A DNA stretch of 29,741 nt from Phytophthora sp. 'mugwort' (GCA_033558025.1 JAUCEF010000028.1:1-29741); one strand, 5' to 3'; shown: positions 18,061 to 26,965, counted from the first letter of the stretch. Notes: generated by a model not told the origin, from the sequence alone. Translations and numbers: made by a program.

Positions 18061-18471
18061 ATTAGTTTTATTTAAAAATTTCATTCTTAAAAAAAAAATA
18101 ATTCAATTATTTTTATAATATAAATAATAAAATTTAAATTTTTTAAGAAATAATAAATTAAAAAAATCAATTTTTTTCAATAAATATTCTAAAAAATATA
18201 AGAAGAATGCGTTCACTTACAAATTTAATATAAATACAGAATATTATTATTGCTAATTCTATAACTTTTAATCAAGATGGTTTAACATAAGTTATTGATG
18301 ACATAAATATTTAAATAGATTAATTTTTATTAAATACTCAATAACTAAAATTAAATTAATATCAACATAGTTATAATTTAAAATCACATAATTAGTTTTT
18401 AATTGGTAAAAATTTACATAATGTATATATTGTATATCTAGAAACCTATTTAACAAATTAAATAGGTTTTT
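18061..18471. other. Convergent non-coding spacer between trnR(UCU) and orf137
   Basis: No credible ORF or tRNA is seen on either strand. It holds an imperfect nested stem-loop (18291-18298 paired with 18338-18345, inner pairing 18309-18314 with 18330-18335) and ends in the strong hairpin listed next. The two transcription directions of the window meet here. Confidence 0.6.
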
Positions 18472-18473
18472 TT
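18442..18473. terminator. 12-bp hairpin at the convergent junction
   Basis: Arms 18442-18453 and 18458-18469 pair perfectly around loop CAAA, followed on the plus strand by a T run. It is placed to end rightward transcripts past trnR and, on the minus strand, begins 2 nt beyond the orf137 stop. The stem contains two G-C pairs, unusual in these spacers. A two-sided 3'-end signal is the simplest reading. Confidence 0.65.
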
Positions 18474-18885
18474 AGCCATCTTCTTTAAAAATAGAAATTA
18501 AAATTTTAATTAAATGAGTCATCATTTTTTCAAATTCTTGTGGATTATCTTTTAATAAATGTCTTGGATGAATAGTTAGTTTTAATAATTCTAATAAATT
18601 TAATCCAGCCGCCCTTTTTTCAGGTTCACGTAACATTTTTAAAACAACTTGTTTTATTTGATTGAAAGTTTCATCATCGACGATATTCCTTAAATCCTGT
18701 AATGCAGAAACTATTGGAAAATCGCTATTGAAATAAATTAAAAAAATAGTTAAACCTAAAATAAAAAAGGCACCTATTATAAATATTATATATTTTATAT
18801 AATTTGATGTTTGTTCTTGTGATTCGTGTTTTTCAATATTATTGTTGTCATTGTTTAAGTCTATTAAAATATTTTCGATATCCAT
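18472..18885 (-). CDS. Orphan membrane-anchored ORF, 137 residues
   Basis: I do not recognise this protein. An acidic/Asn-rich N-terminus (MDIENILIDLNNDNNNIEKHESQEQ) is followed by one clear membrane helix at about residues 30-52 (YIKYIIFIIGAFFILGLTIFLIYF). A soluble, probably helical domain completes it (SALQDLRNIVDDETFNQIKQVVLKMLREPEKRAAGLNLLELLKL, then a short Leu/Ile-rich tail). Codon choice is slightly less AT-extreme than in neighbours, and the open frame of 137 codons with amphipathic pattern argues for a real gene. It is the last leftward gene, 242 nt past cox1, with its stop 2 nt from the convergent hairpin. Nothing shows its function. Confidence 0.65.
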   Translation of the reverse strand: MDIENILIDLNNDNNNIEKHESQEQTSNYIKYIIFIIGAFFILGLTIFLIYFNSDFPIVSALQDLRNIVDDETFNQIKQVVLKMLREPEKRAAGLNLLELLKLTIHPRHLLKDNPQEFEKMMTHLIKILISIFKEDG

Positions 18886-19127
18886 AATTATAATTTAAAT
18901 TATTTTATTAATAATTAATTTGTTATTAATTAAATTTTTATTTGATTTAATTTTTGAGATTTAATATTTTTTTTTATTTAAATTTTACTAATATTTTTTT
19001 CTCTTAAATAATATAAAAATTTTAAATTTTTATAAAACACCGTAAAACGGTATTAATTAAATTAAAAATTTTTAATATAATTATTAATAAAGATTAATTT
19101 AATTATTAATAATTATAAAAATTTTTT
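18886..19127. other. cox1-orf137 spacer with a GC-containing hairpin
   Basis: AT-rich, no ORF. A small stem-loop at 19039-19051 (ACCGT/ACGGT, loop AAA) is the only GC-rich point. AATTATTAAT-type direct repeats lie near 19075-19112, just after the cox1 stop. Confidence 0.45.
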
Positions 19128-20606
<1,479 letters not shown>

Positions 20607-20716
20607 TTATTTATATTTTTAAATTTTATTTTAAATGCAAAATTATATATTTTATTTTTAAATCAAAAAAAGCGTTGGTTTTTTTAATTTTTTATTATCA
20701 AAAAAATAAATTATTT

Positions 20717-20815
20717 TTATTTATTGAAAAATTGTTTGATTTTATTAATTAATTTTTTAATATCAGTAAATAGTAATAATATTAAAAAAATTATACCAAT
20801 GATTTTAAATACCAT
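20717..20815 (-). CDS. 32-residue ORF in the cox2-cox1 spacer, TatA-like
   Basis: ATG 20815 opens a 33-codon frame ending in TAA. The product begins MVFKIIGIIFLILLLFTDIK and ends KLINKIKQFFNK. A single hydrophobic helix (about residues 3-16) is followed by a short hinge and a Lys-rich amphipathic helix containing KKL...F. This is the architecture of TatA/TatE, the pore subunit of twin-arginine protein translocation, although the usual FG before the KKL motif is FTD here. From memory, oomycete mtDNAs carry an ORF of this size in the same spacer, which would support a real gene. It is far shorter than bacterial TatA (60-90). The TatA role is inferred from pattern. Confidence 0.6.
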   Translation of the reverse strand: MVFKIIGIIFLILLLFTDIKKLINKIKQFFNK

Positions 20816-20828
20816 AAAAATTTTTTAA

Positions 20829-21605
20829 TTATATATTAAAATCAAAATTGATTTTATTTTTTAACCAAATTAAATAATCTTCTAATGAAACAGCTTCTAC
20901 AACAATAGGCATAAATCCATGATTTACTCCACAAATTTCACTACATTGTCCATAAAAAACACCTTCACGTTTAATAAACATTGATGTTTGATTTAAACGA
21001 CCAGGACAAGCATCTAATTTTATACCTAATGAAGGTATTGCCCATGAATGTAAAACATCTGAAGCAGTAATTAATACTCGAATATGACTATTAGTTGGAA
21101 CAACCACACGATTATCAACTTCTAAAATTCTAAATTGACCTATTGCTAAATCATCTTCTTGAATCATATAACTATCAAAAATTAAAGGTTCATCAGAAAA
21201 TTCTAAATTATCTGAATATTCATAACTCCAATACCATTGACTACCAATTACTTTTAAAGTAATAATAGGATCAATTACTTCATCCATTGAATATAATAAA
21301 GCAAAAGATGGAATAGCTACCGTTAATAAAATTAAGGCTGGAATAGAAGTCCAAATAATTTCAATAGTAGCACCATGTACAATTGTTGCTGGAATTTTAT
21401 TTTTTTTTTCATCAAAAAGAGTAATAACTCTAAATAACATCCAACAAACAAATACAGTAATCATAATTAAAAAAAACATTAAATCATGATGAAAATTAAT
21501 AATACCTTCCATAACAGGTGTTGCTGGATCTTGAAAACCTAATTGCCAAGGTTCAGCCATATCTAAAAAAGTGAATTGATTATTTATATAATTTATTATT
21601 GTCAT
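20829..21605 (-). CDS. cox2: Cytochrome c oxidase subunit 2
   Basis: Cox2 carries the CuA centre that receives electrons from cytochrome c. The 258-residue product is intact. Two N-terminal membrane helices (about 40-60 and 80-102, including [14 protein letters not shown]) precede the periplasm-type domain with [12 protein letters not shown]. CuA ligands are His186 (DVLHSW) and the CxxxC at Cys221/Cys225 with Glu223, His229 and Met232 ([13 protein letters not shown]). The mature N-terminus probably starts after a short leader before [12 protein letters not shown]. It lies upstream of orf32 and cox1 and downstream of a long spacer. Confidence 0.98.
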   Translation of the reverse strand: MTIINYINNQFTFLDMAEPWQLGFQDPATPVMEGIINFHHDLMFFLIMITVFVCWMLFRVITLFDEKKNKIPATIVHGATIEIIWTSIPALILLTVAIPSFALLYSMDEVIDPIITLKVIGSQWYWSYEYSDNLEFSDEPLIFDSYMIQEDDLAIGQFRILEVDNRVVVPTNSHIRVLITASDVLHSWAIPSLGIKLDACPGRLNQTSMFIKREGVFYGQCSEICGVNHGFMPIVVEAVSLEDYLIWLKNKINFDFNI

Positions 21606-21663
21606 AATATACTTGAAATTTATTATTTTATTTAATTTTTAATATATACAAAATTAAGAGTTT

Positions 21664-21681
21664 TTGAATATTAATATTCAA
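21664..21681. promoter_or_regulatory. 18-nt perfect palindrome upstream of cox2
   Basis: TTGAATATTAATATTCAA reads the same on both strands and is flanked by T and A runs that can extend the stem. It lies 58 nt upstream of the cox2 start. A regulatory or processing role is inferred from position. Confidence 0.45.
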
Positions 21682-22056
21682 GAAAAAATATAAATTTTAT
21701 TATTTATATTGTAAAAATAATTGAATTATTTTTTTTTTTTCTTAAAGAATATAAAATTTTTTAAAAATTAAAATAATTTATATTAAATAATCATATTATT
21801 TTTAAAATGTTTTTATATACAATAATAAATATTAATGTAGAATATAATAAAAATGAAATAATAATTATTTAAAGAGTATTCATTTAACGATTAATCAATA
21901 ATATTAACTAATAAATTAAAATTATTTAATATTGAGAATGTTTTCTTAATATAAACATTAATTAATCTGTTTATGAATATTTTTTTAGGAATAATGGAGT
22001 AATTTTAAAATTGAATATTTATAATAATATTTTTATTTTAAACATATAAAACTATA

Positions 22057-22079
22057 TTTATTATAAAATATTATAAATC
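22057..22079 (+). repeat. Left arm of a 23-bp perfect inverted repeat
   Basis: The 23 bases are the exact reverse complement of 22175-22197, with a 95-nt spacer between. The arms are internally near-symmetric (TATAAAATATTATA). Confidence 0.8.
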
Positions 22080-22174
22080 TAAATTTAAATTCCCTTTGAT
22101 TAAAAAGTATTTTAAATAAAATTTTATTTTTATAACTTGAATTTAATTAATTTCAGATATTATAAAATTTTTTT

Positions 22175-22197
22175 GATTTATAATATTTTATAATAAA
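22175..22197 (-). repeat. Right arm of a 23-bp perfect inverted repeat, abutting trnW
   Basis: Exact inverted copy of 22057-22079. It ends at the base next to the trnW 3' end, so on the minus strand the tRNA runs straight into this arm. Confidence 0.8.
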
Positions 22198-22269
22198 CAG
22201 GAAAAATGGGACTTGAACCCATAACAATAATTTTGGAGACTATGATTTTACCAATTAAACTATTTTCCT
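22198..22269 (-). tRNA. trnW(cca): tRNA-Trp (CCA)
   Basis: Cloverleaf with acceptor AGGAAAA/TTTTCCT, anticodon loop CTCCAAA and discriminator G. CCA reads UGG, in line with TGG-only Trp codons in the intact genes. Confidence 0.94.
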
Positions 22270-22299
22270 AAGACTTTTAATTTTAATTTAAGAATGCTT

Positions 22300-22915
22300 A
22301 AAGATCTCTTCCAGACACAGGTTCCCCTACGACTACCTTGTTACGACTTCATCAAAGTTACTAACCACTTTTTAGGAATTATAATTTATTTTATAAAAAT
22401 TTTAAATTATTTTATTTAAATAATTATTAAATTTTATAAAAGAATTAAAAATTATTTTAAAAACAATCAACTTCCCTGATGTGACGGGCGGTGTGTACAA
22501 AGTCCAGTAACATATTCACCGCAGCATGCTGTTCTGCGATTACTAGCGATTCCAACTTCATAAGGGCGAGTTTCAGCCCTTAATTCGAACTAAGATAATT
22601 TTTGAAGATTTGCTCCAACTTATATCATTATTGCTTCTCATTGTAATTATCATTGTAGCACGTGTGTAGCCCAACTCATAAGGGCCATGAAGACTTGACG
22701 TCATCCCCACCTTCCATTAACCTATCATTAATTTTTTCATTAGAGTACTTTTATCTATTTATAATAAATTAGTAACTAATCATAGGGGTTGCGCTCGTTA
22801 AAGGATTTAACCAAACATTTCACAACACGAGCTGACGACAGCCATGCAACACCTGTTTTTTATATAAAAATTTTAAATAAAAATTAGCAAGAGTTGGTAA
22901 GGTTCTGCGCGTATT

Positions 22916-22947
<32 letters not shown>

Positions 22948-23808
22948 TAGACTCCCGTCAATTCCTTTGAATTTCAATCTTGCGATTATACTTTTCAGGC
23001 GGAGTGCTTAACGCGTTAGCTGTTATATCTAAAAATTCTAAATATTAGCACTCATCGTTTACAGCATGGACTACCGGGGTCTCTAATCCCGTTCGCTACC
23101 CAAGCTTTCGTTTCTCAGTGTCAGTATATACCCAGATAATTGCCTTCGCCATAGGTCTTCCTTCTATTATCAACGTATTTTATCACTCCAATAGAAATTC
23201 CATTATCCTCTATTTATACTCCAGTTTATCAGTTTTGAAAAAATGTATAAAGTTGAGCTTTAATTTGTTTCTTTCAACTTAAAAAACTACCTACAAACCC
23301 TTTACGCCTAATCATCCCGAATAATGCTCGCTCCTCCCGTATTACCGCGGCTGCTGGCACGGGTATTAGCCGGAACTTCTTTTTTAAGTACTGTCATTTT
23401 CCTCCTTAATGAAAGAGCTTTACAACCTAATTAGCCGTCATCACCCACTCGGTATTGCTGGATCAAGCTTCCGCTCATTGTCCAAAATTCCCCACTGCTG
23501 CCTTTAAAAAAGTTTGGGCCGTGTCTCAGTCCCAATGTGGCTGATCATTCTTTCAAACCAGCTAAAGATAATAGGCTTGGTTGTCTATTAAACTACCAAC
23601 TACCATAATCTTGCGCAAACTCATCTTTTAACGTTAAAAACTTTAATTAATTTATTCAGTATTTTTATAAAAATAATTATTCTGAATTAAAAGGTAGATA
23701 ATTCACGTGTTACTCACCCGTTCGCTATGTTTTAAAAACATTCAACTTGCATGTGTTAAGCATACCGATAGCATTTATTCTGAGCCAGGATCAAACTCTA
23801 TTTAAGTT
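22300..23808 (-). rRNA. rns: Small-subunit ribosomal RNA (16S-like)
   Basis: On the minus strand the gene opens with GAGTTTGATCCTGGCTCAG (23781-23799). The 530 loop is at about 23341-23365, with the complement of ATTACCGCGGCTGCTGGCAC on the plus strand. The 1390-1400 decoding region (complement of GACGGGCGGTGTGTAC) is at 22483-22498, and the 3' end helix is near 22305-22330. All main domains are present in one piece. Variable regions are AT-expanded, notably helix 44 (about 22378-22465). The 3' tail after CTGGA reads AGAGATC, so the CCUCC anti-Shine-Dalgarno core is absent. The ends are approximate (about 10 nt). Confidence 0.96.
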
Positions 23809-24170
23809 TTATATTAATTATTTAATATTAATTTTTAAAATAACAAATATTTAAAAATTTAATATTATAACATTCTTATATTAATTTTTGTCTTATATTG
23901 TCTTATATTGTCTTATATTGTCTTATATTGTCTTATATTGTCTTAAAGGATTAAAATTTTTTAATTTTTAAAAATTCAATTAGTTATTAATAAAAATTTC
24001 TTTGTATCACGAAAAAAAAATATTATTTTTTGAAAAGGATCCCCCCCTAAATATGTTTTTGAATTTTTTGTTGAAAAGATAAATATCTTTTTAACTTAAC
24101 TATTTAAAGATATTTTATCTTTTTATCCTTTTTTTAATTTGTTTATCCTTTTTTTTTTTTAGATCTTTAT
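23809..24170. promoter_or_regulatory. rns 5' upstream region between trnY and rns
   Basis: A 362-nt non-coding stretch containing a 10-bp tandem array (23889-23945), a run of seven C (24041-24047), two small hairpins with the shared stem AAAGATA (24074-24091, 24106-24122) and two copies of TTTATCCTTTTTTT near 24121-24160. The concentration of repeats and the position before rns make it a candidate rRNA promoter or control region. Confidence 0.5.
23889..23945 (-). repeat. 10-bp tandem repeat, five full copies plus a part
   Basis: Plus-strand unit TGTCTTATAT, on the coding strand of rns ATATAAGACA. Five identical units and a 7-nt remnant lie about 80 nt upstream of the rns 5' end. ATATAAG matches the first seven bases of the yeast mitochondrial promoter ATATAAGTA. 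Confidence 0.9.
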
Positions 24171-24254
24171 TGGAGAAAGTAGGATTTGAACCTACGTAGA
24201 AAATATTTCAACAAATTTACAGTCTGCCGCTTTTAACCACTCAGCCATTTCTCC
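24171..24254 (-). tRNA. trnY(gua): tRNA-Tyr (GUA)
   Basis: Class II tRNA of 84 nt with a long variable arm; acceptor GGAGAAA/TTTCTCC; anticodon loop CTGTAAA; discriminator A. A long variable arm on tRNA-Tyr is the bacterial/organellar form. Confidence 0.94.
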
Positions 24255-24271
24255 TAAAGATATTTTAAATA

Positions 24272-24343
24272 TGTGATTAATGGGATTTGAACCCATAATA
24301 TTTACTTGGAAGATAAAGGATTTACCAATTAATCTATAATCAC
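24272..24343 (-). tRNA. trnG(ucc): tRNA-Gly (UCC)
   Basis: Cloverleaf with acceptor GTGATTA/TAATCAC, anticodon loop CTTCCAA and discriminator A. It lies downstream of the 186-residue orphan ORF. Confidence 0.93.
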
Positions 24344-24404
24344 GTATATTTTTATTGTTTAAAAAATGTTTATTATTGTTTTAAAAAAGAAAAAGTGGAA
24401 TAAA

Positions 24405-24965
24405 TTAATCCACTATTTCATAAGTATCAGGATCTAATCGATCGATATCATCTATACGTTCACCTGTTTCAACATCTAAATAATGAAAATATCTATATAG
24501 ATTCAGAGGATTTCCAGATCTTGTAATTTTTCTTTTTGGTGGTTTTGGTAAAGAGTCACTATCTGAATCAAAATTTAAATCAGTTGAAAAATTACTAGGA
24601 AAATCGCTTGGGAAATTGTCGCTATCAAAAAAAAAAGCATCTAGAAATAAATAAAACAAAAAAGATAAAAAAAAAAAAACGAAAATAGTTGGCATATTAT
24701 CGTCAATTCTTTTTAAAATACTTTTAGGTTTTTCTTCTTTTTTTAAAGCAGCTTCCTCAGCCTCAGTCTCTAAATCTATAAAATCTTCTAATAAAGTTAT
24801 TTCAAGAGGTAAAAGAATTAAAATAAATTTAAAAATATTTTGAAAAAATTTAGGATGTATTTTTAATATATCTTGTATAATTTTATATAGATTATAAGCA
24901 AAAAATATCCTTTTAATAATGTTAAAAAAAATCATAATTTTTATAAAGAAGTAAATAAATGTCAA
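24405..24965 (-). CDS. Orphan multi-spanning membrane ORF, 186 residues
   Basis: I do not recognise this protein. Three hydrophobic stretches are visible: residues about 3-28 (Phe/Ile-rich), about 43-58, and about 91-112 (PTIFVFFFLSFLFYLFLDAFFF). An acidic Glu/Ala/Lys segment (DLETEAEEAALKKEEKPK) lies between the second and third. The C-terminal tail is polar: Ser/Asp-rich, then basic PKPPKRKITRSG, then NLYRYFHYLDVETGERIDDI. Codon use is less AT-extreme than the neighbouring ribosomal protein genes. It sits exactly between two glycine tRNA genes, so a free mRNA would come from tRNA excision. Met11 is an alternative start. Function unknown; possibly shared with the other orphan membrane ORF only in style. 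Confidence 0.6.
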   Translation of the reverse strand: MTFIYFFIKIMIFFNIIKRIFFAYNLYKIIQDILKIHPKFFQNIFKFILILLPLEITLLEDFIDLETEAEEAALKKEEKPKSILKRIDDNMPTIFVFFFLSFLFYLFLDAFFFDSDNFPSDFPSNFSTDLNFDSDSDSLPKPPKRKITRSGNPLNLYRYFHYLDVETGERIDDIDRLDPDTYEIVD

Positions 24966-25035
24966 TACTAATATTATTCCCTAATTAAAAAATGGAAATA
25001 CCAAATACTGCCTTTGGGTACATTTATTTGAATTA

Positions 25036-25107
25036 AGCAAAAAAAGGGATTTGAACCCTCAACATTAACCTTGGCAAGGTTATACTCTACCATTGAGCTA
25101 TTTTTGC
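25036..25107 (-). tRNA. trnG(gcc): tRNA-Gly (GCC)
   Basis: Cloverleaf with acceptor GCAAAAA/TTTTTGC, anticodon loop TTGCCAA and discriminator T. It is the second glycine tRNA in the window. Confidence 0.93.
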
Positions 25108-25120
25108 TAATAAATTATTT

Positions 25121-25648
25121 TTATAATAAAAATAGTGAATTTAATAATAAAAATAATTCATAATGATTTTTTGCATTTGTATGAATAGAAACATCTATTG
25201 GAGGTATATCTTTGAATTTTAAAAATTCAGTTTTTAATTCAAAAAAATCTAAAATATTTCGAATTTGAAAATTTAAAATATTTTGATTTTTAAAATTAAA
25301 ATTTATTTTAGTTAAATTTTGAAAAAGAAAAATCAAAATTTTTTCTAAAAAATTAAAAATATTTTTTTTTCTTAAAGTTATTTTACAACCTATAATTGAA
25401 TTTTTTTTGATTTTTAAAAAAATATTATTTTTTTTTGATTTTGTTATTATAGGTTTTTGATTTGTTATTAATTTTAAAAGTAAAATTATATTAATTAATT
25501 TTTTTTTTTCAATATTAGCGTTTTTAAAACCAATATTTAAACATATTTTACTTATTTTAGGTATTTCAAATATATTTTTAAAATTTAATTTTGTTAAAAG
25601 ATCGTATATAGTAATATTTTGATAATGGATTTGTAAATTTTTTTTCAT
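25121..25648 (-). CDS. rpl5: Large-subunit ribosomal protein L5
   Basis: L5 belongs to the central protuberance of the large ribosomal subunit. The 175-residue product has the bacterial/mitochondrial length. Recognisable segments are the N-terminal IPKISKICLNIGF strand, the TNQKPIITKSKKNN stretch (family TGQKP...TKAKKSI), the IGCKITLRKKNIFNFLEKIL core, and the ending DIPPIDVSIHTNAKNHYELFLLL (family GMDITIVTTA...E...LL). It is very Lys/Asn/Ile-rich because of base composition. It starts 6 nt after rpl14, retaining the L14-L5 order of the bacterial spc operon with L24 missing. The frame is intact. Confidence 0.92.
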   Translation of the reverse strand: MKKNLQIHYQNITIYDLLTKLNFKNIFEIPKISKICLNIGFKNANIEKKKLINIILLLKLITNQKPIITKSKKNNIFLKIKKNSIIGCKITLRKKNIFNFLEKILIFLFQNLTKINFNFKNQNILNFQIRNILDFFELKTEFLKFKDIPPIDVSIHTNAKNHYELFLLLNSLFLL

Positions 25649-25654
25649 ATATTT

Positions 25655-26026
25655 TTATAAAATATTTGAAGCTAATGCTAATATTTTGAAATTTTTTTTC
25701 TTCCGAAATTCAGAAGTAATCGGACCAAATATACGTGTTCCTAGGGGTTTATTTTGATTATTTAAAATAATTATACAATTTTTATCAAATTTTATTATAT
25801 TACCTATTGTACTTTTTTTTTGATATGTTGTATGTATAATTAAAGCTTTAAATAAATCTCCTTTAATTATTTTAATTTTTTTTTTTTGATTTAAACGTAA
25901 TTTTTTAGCAGAAATTAAAATTGTATCCCCAATTTTTCCAATTTTTTTTTTATAAATTTTTATACATTGTCCTATTTTAATACCACTATTATCATTTACT
26001 TTTAATTTAGTTTGAATTTGAATCAT
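25655..26026 (-). CDS. rpl14: Large-subunit ribosomal protein L14
   Basis: L14 sits at the subunit interface near bridge B8. The 123-residue product matches the family length. Motifs are MIQIQTKLKVNDNSGIKIGQCIKIY at the N-terminus, GDLFKALIIHTTYQKK in the middle (family KAVIVRTKK), IKFDKNCIIILNNQNKPLGTRIFGPITSEFRKKKNFKILALASNIL at the end (family F..N..VLIN.....GTRIFGPV.RELR...F.KI.SLA..V). The frame is intact with an ATG start. It lies downstream of the trnP-trn(f)M pair and just before rpl5. Confidence 0.95.
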   Translation of the reverse strand: MIQIQTKLKVNDNSGIKIGQCIKIYKKKIGKIGDTILISAKKLRLNQKKKIKIIKGDLFKALIIHTTYQKKSTIGNIIKFDKNCIIILNNQNKPLGTRIFGPITSEFRKKKNFKILALASNIL

Positions 26027-26048
26027 AAATTATATATTAATTTTAAAA

Positions 26049-26120
26049 TGATGAGAGTAGGATTTGAACCTACATCTTCAGATTATGAGCCTGATAAGTT
26101 ACCTATTACTCTATCTCATC
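26049..26120 (-). tRNA. trnM(cau): tRNA-Met (CAU), probably initiator
   Basis: Acceptor GATGAGA/TCTCATC, anticodon loop CTCATAA, discriminator A. The D-arm and anticodon arm (GAGTAATAGGTAACTTATCAGG) resemble organellar initiator tRNAs. Pair 1-72 is G-C, so the bacterial 1-72 mismatch is not present. The initiator assignment is tentative. Confidence 0.85.
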
Positions 26121-26138
26121 TTATATTTTCTTCCTTTT

Positions 26139-26213
26139 TCGGAAGAAAAGGATTTGAACCTTTGATCTTCTGTTCCCAAAACAGACGCATTAGCCAGACT
26201 ATGCTACCTTCCG
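26139..26213 (-). tRNA. trnP(ugg): tRNA-Pro (UGG)
   Basis: Cloverleaf with acceptor CGGAAGG/TCTTCCG (last pair G-U), anticodon loop TTTGGGA and discriminator A. Confidence 0.94.
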
Positions 26214-26225
26214 TTTAAAGATAAT

Positions 26226-26297
26226 TAATGATGGTAGGATTTGAACCTACAACATTAGGATTATGATTCCCACGCTCTACCATTAAACTACATCATC
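26226..26297 (-). tRNA. trnM(cau): tRNA-Met (CAU), probably elongator
   Basis: Acceptor GATGATG/CATCATT (first pair G-U), anticodon loop ATCATAA, discriminator A. It is a second CAU tRNA. A lysidine-modified tRNA-Ile(CAU) is the alternative and cannot be excluded from sequence alone. Confidence 0.8.
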
Positions 26298-26321
26298 TTA
26301 TTAATACTTTATTAATAAAAT

Positions 26322-26410
26322 AAGTCGAAGTGGGATTTGAACCCACGAGTTAATAAATTAACTGATAGTTTAGCAAACTACTGCCTTAAACCTGACTTGG
26401 CTATTCGACC
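26322..26410 (-). tRNA. trnS(gcu): tRNA-Ser (GCU)
   Basis: Class II tRNA of 89 nt with a long variable arm; acceptor GGTCGAA/TTCGACT (first pair G-U); anticodon loop TTGCTAA. Confidence 0.93.
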
Positions 26411-26422
26411 TAAAATATAAAA

Positions 26423-26494
26423 CTTCTTTGATAGGATTTGAACCTACAACCTAATGGTTAACAGCCATTTGCTCTACCGTTGAGCTACAAAGAA
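26423..26494 (-). tRNA. trnN(guu): tRNA-Asn (GUU)
   Basis: Cloverleaf with acceptor TTCTTTG/CAAAGAA, anticodon loop CTGTTAA and discriminator G. It lies directly downstream of the rnl 3' end. Confidence 0.94.
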
Positions 26495-26504
26495 ATAATT
26501 ATAT

Positions 26505-26804
26505 TTTAATTTTTAAAACTTTTAGTATTTTTAAGCTAAATATTTTACAATACTTATACTTAAAACCTATTAATGTAATCATCTTTTACAGTTTTTATAT
26601 GAAAAATTTTTAAGAATGGTTTCTTACTTAGATGCTTTCAGTAATTATCCAAAATAAATTTAGCTACTCGGCTATGCCTCTCAACAACCGATACACCAGA
26701 GATTTACCCTTCTCGGTCCTCTCGTACTAGAGTTAGATTCTTGCATTTTTCAAAATATCTATAGAAGATAGGAACCAAACTGTCTCACGACGTTCTAAAC
26801 CCAA

Positions 26805-26844
<40 letters not shown>

Positions 26845-26922
26845 AACCTTCTTCAGCTCCAGGATGTGATGAGTCGACATCGAGGTGCCAAACGACTCCG
26901 TCGATAGGAGCTCTTAGGAGTC

Positions 26923-26965
<43 letters not shown>

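Larger units (their letters stand above)
21606..22197. other. 592-nt non-coding region between trnW and cox2
   Basis: No ORF or RNA gene is seen. The composition is almost pure A+T, with one CCCTTTG island near 22093. It contains an 18-nt palindrome upstream of cox2 and a 23-nt inverted repeat next to trnW, both listed separately. It is the longest non-coding stretch in the window and a candidate site for cox2 transcription start or replication control. Confidence 0.6.

Noticed and set aside
18190..18240. Slightly GC-richer patch AGAAGAATGCGTTCACTTAC as a decayed tRNA or small RNA
   Set aside because: No cloverleaf, T-arm consensus or paired acceptor could be found around it.
21606..22197. 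Hidden atp8, nad4L or 5S rRNA in long spacers
   Set aside because: I looked for MPQLD-type starts, short hydrophobic ORFs and 5S-like domains here and in 4467-4704, 18061-18471 and 23809-24170, and saw none; these genes may lie outside the window.
26012..26218. A 68-codon plus-strand frame reading GFEPTSSDYEP and GFEPLIFCSQN
   Set aside because: These strings come from antisense T-arms of the tRNA-Met and tRNA-Pro genes, a known false protein pattern.
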